Of a stretch of 37,999 bases of DNA, positions 34,928 through 37,999 are shown one piece after another. Position 1 is the stretch's first letter. Each line of letters opens with the position of its first letter. The translations under genes were made by a program, and so were the position numbers. The stretch is from assembly GCF_020622345.1 (NCBI RefSeq), contig NZ_JACNMO010000037.1, positions 1 through 37,999 on the forward strand, read 5' to 3'. Origin of the DNA: Roseobacter weihaiensis. Lineage in GTDB: Bacteria > Pseudomonadota > Alphaproteobacteria > Rhodobacterales > Rhodobacteraceae. Below the pieces are notes generated by a model that did no database searches, had not been told where the DNA came from, and saw only the letters and a list, made by a program, of their open reading frames with translations.

Positions 34928-35830
34928 ATGCAGCTTAGTTTCCGTCACATGGAAGTGCTGGACGCAATCCTGCGCGAAGGTACCATGAGCGGGGCGGCAA
35001 AGGCGCTTGGCGTGTCGCAGCCGGCGATCAGCCGCCATGTCGGGGCGGCAGAGCATATTCTGGATGTCGAGCTTTTCCTGCGCCGCGGAACCGCGCTGAT
35101 CCCGACAGCGGAGCTGCTCGAGCTTCGCCCCATCCTAACACAGATATTCGACGGCGTGGCCGCAGCCCGAGAGGTGGGCGACTTGCTGCGCTATGGAATG
35201 GGTCGACGCATCCAGATCGCAACGACCCCCTCATTTGCCACTGCTTTGCTATCCGATGCAATTGCCACGCTCCGCCGTGCCTTTCCGCAGACGCAAATCA
35301 TAACTCGGGTGCGAGACGCGGCCGCAATCAAGCAGGGCATCTTACGCGGCGATTTCGATTTTGGCATTGTCTACAACGAACGCGAAGCCGGCCCCACGGC
35401 GGAGTCCATACGCCTCTGCACAACCGAAATCGTTTGTGTGGTGCCCAAAGACCACCCGCTTGCCGATCAAGACGAGGTGACCCCAGAGCACCTCGACAAC
35501 GTTCCACTGATTTCGTTTGGACGCCTTTCTGCGATTGGCTTGGACCTCGACCTGATCTTTGCCGAGTGGGGGGCGACGCGCAACGTCGCGATCTCGACCG
35601 GGAACTCCTTCATGGGGCTTGCATTCGTGAGATCCGGCGCGGGACTTGGGTTGTGCGACCCGTTTGCACGAAACACACCCCATGCCGAAGGTCTCACCAC
35701 GCTGCAGTTTCGCCCGAAGAGGGCTATTGCACCGCAAGTGATCTATGCACGCTCCCGCGCACTCTCCGATCCAGACAACTGTTTGCTGGCAGCACTGGAA
35801 GAGACGGCTCGTCTATGGCAGGCCACTTAG
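34928..35830 (+). CDS. LysR-family transcriptional regulator of the catabolic operon
   Basis: The 300-residue protein has an N-terminal winged helix-turn-helix (about 3-62: EGTMSGAAKALGVSQPAISR, then ELFLRRGTALIPTAE) and a substrate-binding domain from about 88 (RRIQIATTPSFATALLSDAI onward). The ATG at 34928 starts the canonical LSFRHMEVLDAILREG; an upstream TTG is unlikely. It is transcribed away from the ABC transporter operon, so the inducer is probably the imported compound or a breakdown product. Confidence 0.93.
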   Translation: MQLSFRHMEVLDAILREGTMSGAAKALGVSQPAISRHVGAAEHILDVELFLRRGTALIPTAELLELRPILTQIFDGVAAAREVGDLLRYGMGRRIQIATTPSFATALLSDAIATLRRAFPQTQIITRVRDAAAIKQGILRGDFDFGIVYNEREAGPTAESIRLCTTEIVCVVPKDHPLADQDEVTPEHLDNVPLISFGRLSAIGLDLDLIFAEWGATRNVAISTGNSFMGLAFVRSGAGLGLCDPFARNTPHAEGLTTLQFRPKRAIAPQVIYARSRALSDPDNCLLAALEETARLWQAT

Positions 35831-36044
35831 TACGGGCCGAAAAACGTTGTCTTGCTTGTTGGCTCTATCGCGGGGTTGAAACCTGGGCGCAGCTACCCTT
35901 TGTGCATCATGTCGGCGGCTTCGATACCATCCAACCTTTTTGCCACCGATTGGACGGGCTTGACCGGCAGATGTGAGCCTTCGACTTAAGCATTGCACCT
36001 AGGGCCTAAAACAGGTTCTTTCCGCTTTAAAAGCGCTATAGTAT

Positions 36045-36060
36045 ATTGGCGGTCGCCAAT
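36045..36060. repeat. 16-base inverted repeat before the integrase scrap
   Basis: ATTGGCG and CGCCAAT flank a two-base centre (GT), ending directly before the ATG at 36061. It may be the trace of an attachment-site or operator sequence, or chance. The stretch 35831-36044 shows no gene. Confidence 0.35.
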
Positions 36061-36207
36061 ATGTCGACAGAGAAACTAACGCTTGCGGCCCTTAACCTTC
36101 GGGCTGTTCATCTTCTGCTTGGCCACACGAAAATGGATAGCACAGTGCGGTATTTAGGCGTTGAGCTGGAAGACGCACTGGCCATCGCAGAAGCTATTGA
36201 AATCTAA
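36061..36207 (+). pseudogene. C-terminal scrap of a tyrosine recombinase (integrase)
   Basis: The 48-codon frame contains NLRAVHLLLGHTKMDSTVRY followed by LGVELEDALAIAEAIEI. LLGH.kmdSTvrYLG is the last catalytic block of tyrosine recombinases (box II His and the nucleophilic Tyr, here residue 31). All upstream domains are missing, so it cannot act alone. It ends 6 bases before a strong hairpin. Such scraps commonly mark former ends of integrative elements. Confidence 0.75.
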
Positions 36208-36213
36208 CGAAGC

Positions 36214-36235
36214 GGGCCGTCTTCTGAGACGGCCC
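36214..36235 (+). terminator. Hairpin after the integrase scrap
   Basis: GGGCCGTC (36214-36221) pairs perfectly with GACGGCCC (36228-36235) around the loop TTCTGA. It follows the integrase stop by six bases. No long T tract follows on the plus strand (AATGTG), so it is a strong stem with imperfect terminator form. The stretch 36236-36454 shows no gene. Confidence 0.6.
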
Positions 36236-36454
36236 AATGTGTATGTACCGGCTGCTGTTCGCAAATGATTTCTTCGCATGTTCTCGGAAGTCGCTCATAT
36301 GTATCCGGCCTACTGATCGACACGCGGGTCGTGGCCTTGCTGGGGTTACGCACGCACCGTGATCTCATTACCGGACAAGTCATCGTCGACTATTTGGGCT
36401 CTCAGACTCTGGGGGCGTAGTGTTTCCGTTCCATGCTTTCGATCTATCGCGACC

Positions 36455-37543
36455 TCATTTGGATTGCCTCAGCTCGTTAAACGCCGTTTTGTGTCTCAGA
36501 ATGCTCCAAGCCATGCGCGCGAGTTTATTTGCAAGGGCGACGGCAGCCTTGTTGCGATGCATGCGCTCTGATGCGCGGGTTAACCATTCGCCAAAGCTGA
36601 AGTCGGGCCAGCGATGCGGTCGCATCATGATGATCTTGGCTGCTTGAACAAACAGCATCCTCAAGTACCTGCTGCCGCGTTTGGAGATGCGCCCAAGGAT
36701 TGTTCGACCACCCGTGCTGTATTGCCTCGGAACCAGCGCCACCCAGGCTGCAAAGTCGCGCCCATGATCAAAGGCCTCGCCCTCCCCAATGGCAGCGACC
36801 ATCGCGGTAGAGATCATCGGGCCACTGCCAGGCACCGTCATGACATTGACGCAGTTTTCTTCCGTTTGGCTGATTTCTTCGATCTCTTTGGACACCCTAT
36901 CGATCCGGTCATCCATCCACATCCAGTCACCGTAGAGGCCGATCAATATGCTCCGCATGCGTGGCGATATCTCGTACTTTCGTTCTTCAAGGATCGCTTC
37001 GAACGAGTTTTTCAAAGCGCGAAGGCCTTTGCGAACTGTGATGTCTTGCTCAATCAGGAAGGCGCGGATCTGATTGATCGTGGCAGTCCGACGTGACACC
37101 AGACGCGATCTGACCCGGTGCAGGGCTTGAAGATTGAGCTGATCCTGGCTCTTCTCGGACACGGTTTGCAGGTTGAGCCGAAGTGCGGCTTCGGCGATGG
37201 CTTCAGCGTCGTTGTAGTCGTTCAGCGGGAAAACGATTCACTGGATCGTTTTCTTATCCGCTTCACTTTGCCCTTTATTGAACGGCTTCACGTAAATCGC
37301 AGGGATGATCCGTGGCTCAAAGCCCAGTTTGCGCAGTGTGCGACTGACAAAGTGCGCGCTCAAGCACGCTTCCATGCCCACGATACAGCGGGGCAACTTG
37401 TCAAATGCTGCAGTCAAGGCCAAGCGCTTGATCTGTTTGCGGAGGACGCGTTTTCCAGAAGGGTCGAAACCCACAATGTGGAATGTGTCTTTGCCAATAT
37501 CGATGCTGATCGACATCAGTTCATCAAAATCGTTGTTCGCCAT
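36455..37543 (-). pseudogene. IS110-family transposase with an in-frame insertion and stop
   Basis: The N-terminal RuvC-like DEDD part starts ANNDFDELMSISIDIGKDTF (catalytic Asp in SIDIG, Glu in GMEAC) and reaches VKPFNKGQ. After an extra stretch of about 14 codons including TGA (37238-37240) it resumes in the same frame with NDYNDAEAIAEAALRLNLQT and continues to the Tnp_20 domain (VPGSGPMISTAMVAAIGEGE; the serine-like catalytic site lies in FAAWVALVPRQYSTGG). Apart from the insertion the protein looks complete, about 360 residues. The stop would cut it after about 100 residues. Restart at 37162 would give only the C-terminal part, so it is most likely inactive. Confidence 0.85.
37224..37262. 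repeat. Palindromic mini-insertion within the transposase gene
   Basis: AGCGG (37224-37228) pairs with CCGCT (37258-37262), and AAAACGAT (37230-37237) pairs with ATCGTTTT (37245-37252) around TCACTGG, where TCA/TGG pair again apart from one wobble. The element interrupts KGQ..NDYNDAEA without changing the reading frame. One base change from a perfect palindrome (TGG to TGA in the coding strand) creates the stop. Confidence 0.7.
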
Positions 37544-37720
37544 GCTACTTCTCCTATCTGCAGGTGAAATAGGCTAAGCCTAACCTGCTGGGTGAAACAG
37601 CCGGTACATCCCATTACCGGGCATTGAGCTACCCTATACAATGCTGCAAAGCGGCCCGTCACTCCGGACATTCGACGCGTGCGCGAGATGCTGGGGTCGT
37701 CAAACAGTTAGAATGCAGGG
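37544..37720 (-). ncRNA. Candidate bridge RNA region of the IS110 element
   Basis: In the IS110 group the bridge RNA is encoded in the noncoding flank upstream of the transposase, which here is the right flank. Visible hairpins are TAGGCT/AGCCTA with outer CAGG/CCTG (37561-37587) and CCGGTA/TACCGG (37601-37620). No target or donor loop can be assigned without the element ends, so the call rests on position and stems only. Confidence 0.3.
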
Positions 37721-37872
37721 CGAAGCTGCCACATGCAAAGCTACTTGGGGTGGCCGTCATTTTGCGGAGCGCCGTCGCAGATTTCATACCACGATGGCTT
37801 TTCGCCAACAAACTCATGGGATTAGTTTTTCAAATCAAACTTACCATCAAGGGCATTTGCCGCTATAGGGAA

Positions 37873-37957
37873 TGACGTGCTCCCCTGAAAAGTCCTCGAT
37901 TTAGGGTTAGTCTGTTCTCCAACTGAGGAGACAGATGATGAAGAGAAGCCTTCAGTG
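37873..37957 (+). mobile_element. Truncated left end of an IS3-family element
   Basis: TGACGTGCTCCCCTGAAAAG followed by TCCTCGATTT resembles the left terminal repeat of IS3-family elements, and AACTGAGGAGACAG precedes ATGATGAAGAGAAGCC (37935 on), the typical start of their first transposase gene. The frame then reaches TGA after eight codons, two bases being missing before TTCAGTGAG, and similarity stops soon after. So about 85 bases of the element remain. Confidence 0.5.
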
Positions 37958-37974
37958 AGTTGGAATGGGACCGT

Positions 37975-37989
37975 GGCCCCAGTGGGGCC
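37975..37989. repeat. Short GC palindrome at the right edge
   Basis: GGCCCCA and TGGGGCC form a perfect 7-base inverted repeat around one G. It lies just past the IS3 scrap, and the window ends before its context can be seen. As an RNA it would fold as GGCCC with GGGCC around a five-base loop. Confidence 0.4.
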
Positions 37990-37999
37990 GCGTAAGCCC

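Larger units (their letters stand above)
36440..37640 (-). mobile_element. IS110-family insertion element, inactivated
   Basis: The element is recognised by its transposase (36455-37543). IS110 elements lack the long terminal repeats of other families, so the ends given here are approximate. The noncoding flank right of 37543 is the expected place of the bridge RNA in the IS110 group. Located among other mobile debris. Confidence 0.75.

Overview
The window looks like chromosomal DNA of a marine-type alphaproteobacterium of the Rhodobacterales (Roseobacter/Paracoccus relatives). The grounds are gene content: a class III glutathione-dependent formaldehyde dehydrogenase, a SoxYZ/SoxH-like quinoprotein relay, a response regulator/hybrid kinase pair resembling FlhSR of Paracoccus and RfdRS of Rhodobacter, a cobalamin riboswitch before bluB, and Mu-like prophage debris. 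No rRNA, tRNA or CRISPR array was found.

Region 1 (1-15272) is a C1/alcohol-oxidation island. The left edge holds the start of the formaldehyde dehydrogenase gene. Next come an exported protein of unknown function, a SoxH-like metallo-hydrolase, a SoxYZ-fusion carrier, two small exported proteins, and a three-gene signalling operon (LuxR-type regulator, FIST sensor, PAS/histidine kinase/receiver hybrid). A tightly overlapping seven-gene operon follows, running leftward: MoxR ATPase, DUF58, DUF4381-like, VWA, VWA, TPR and BatD-like proteins. It resembles the mxaRSACKL maturation genes of methanol dehydrogenase. One more exported protein precedes it. A PQQ dehydrogenase (XoxF/MxaF) is not in the window but would be expected just beyond the left edge.

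Region 2 (15273-18924) is a decayed island. It holds a broken BTAD-like regulator with a G10 tract, a fragment of a Mu-like protease/scaffold gene, a Mor-like activator with a one-base frameshift, and then an intact TIR-domain protein with a private C-terminal domain, a candidate antiphage NADase effector.

Region 3 (18925-23962) has an outer-membrane beta-barrel protein, a DUF4956/VTC polyphosphate polymerase pair, a LysE-family exporter preceded by an inverted repeat, and bluB behind a cobalamin riboswitch.

Region 4 (24336-35830) is a leftward eight-gene catabolic operon: solute-binding protein, two permeases, fused double ATPase, CapA-like phosphoesterase, enolase-superfamily dehydratase, MFS carrier and tartrate/malate-type dehydrogenase. 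A LysR regulator diverges from it. The apparent plan is to import a peptide-like or conjugated acid, trim it, dehydrate the acid and oxidise it.

Region 5 (35831-37999) is mobile-element debris: an integrase C-terminal scrap with a terminator, an IS110-family element whose transposase carries an in-frame palindromic insertion with a stop codon, and a truncated IS3-like left end.
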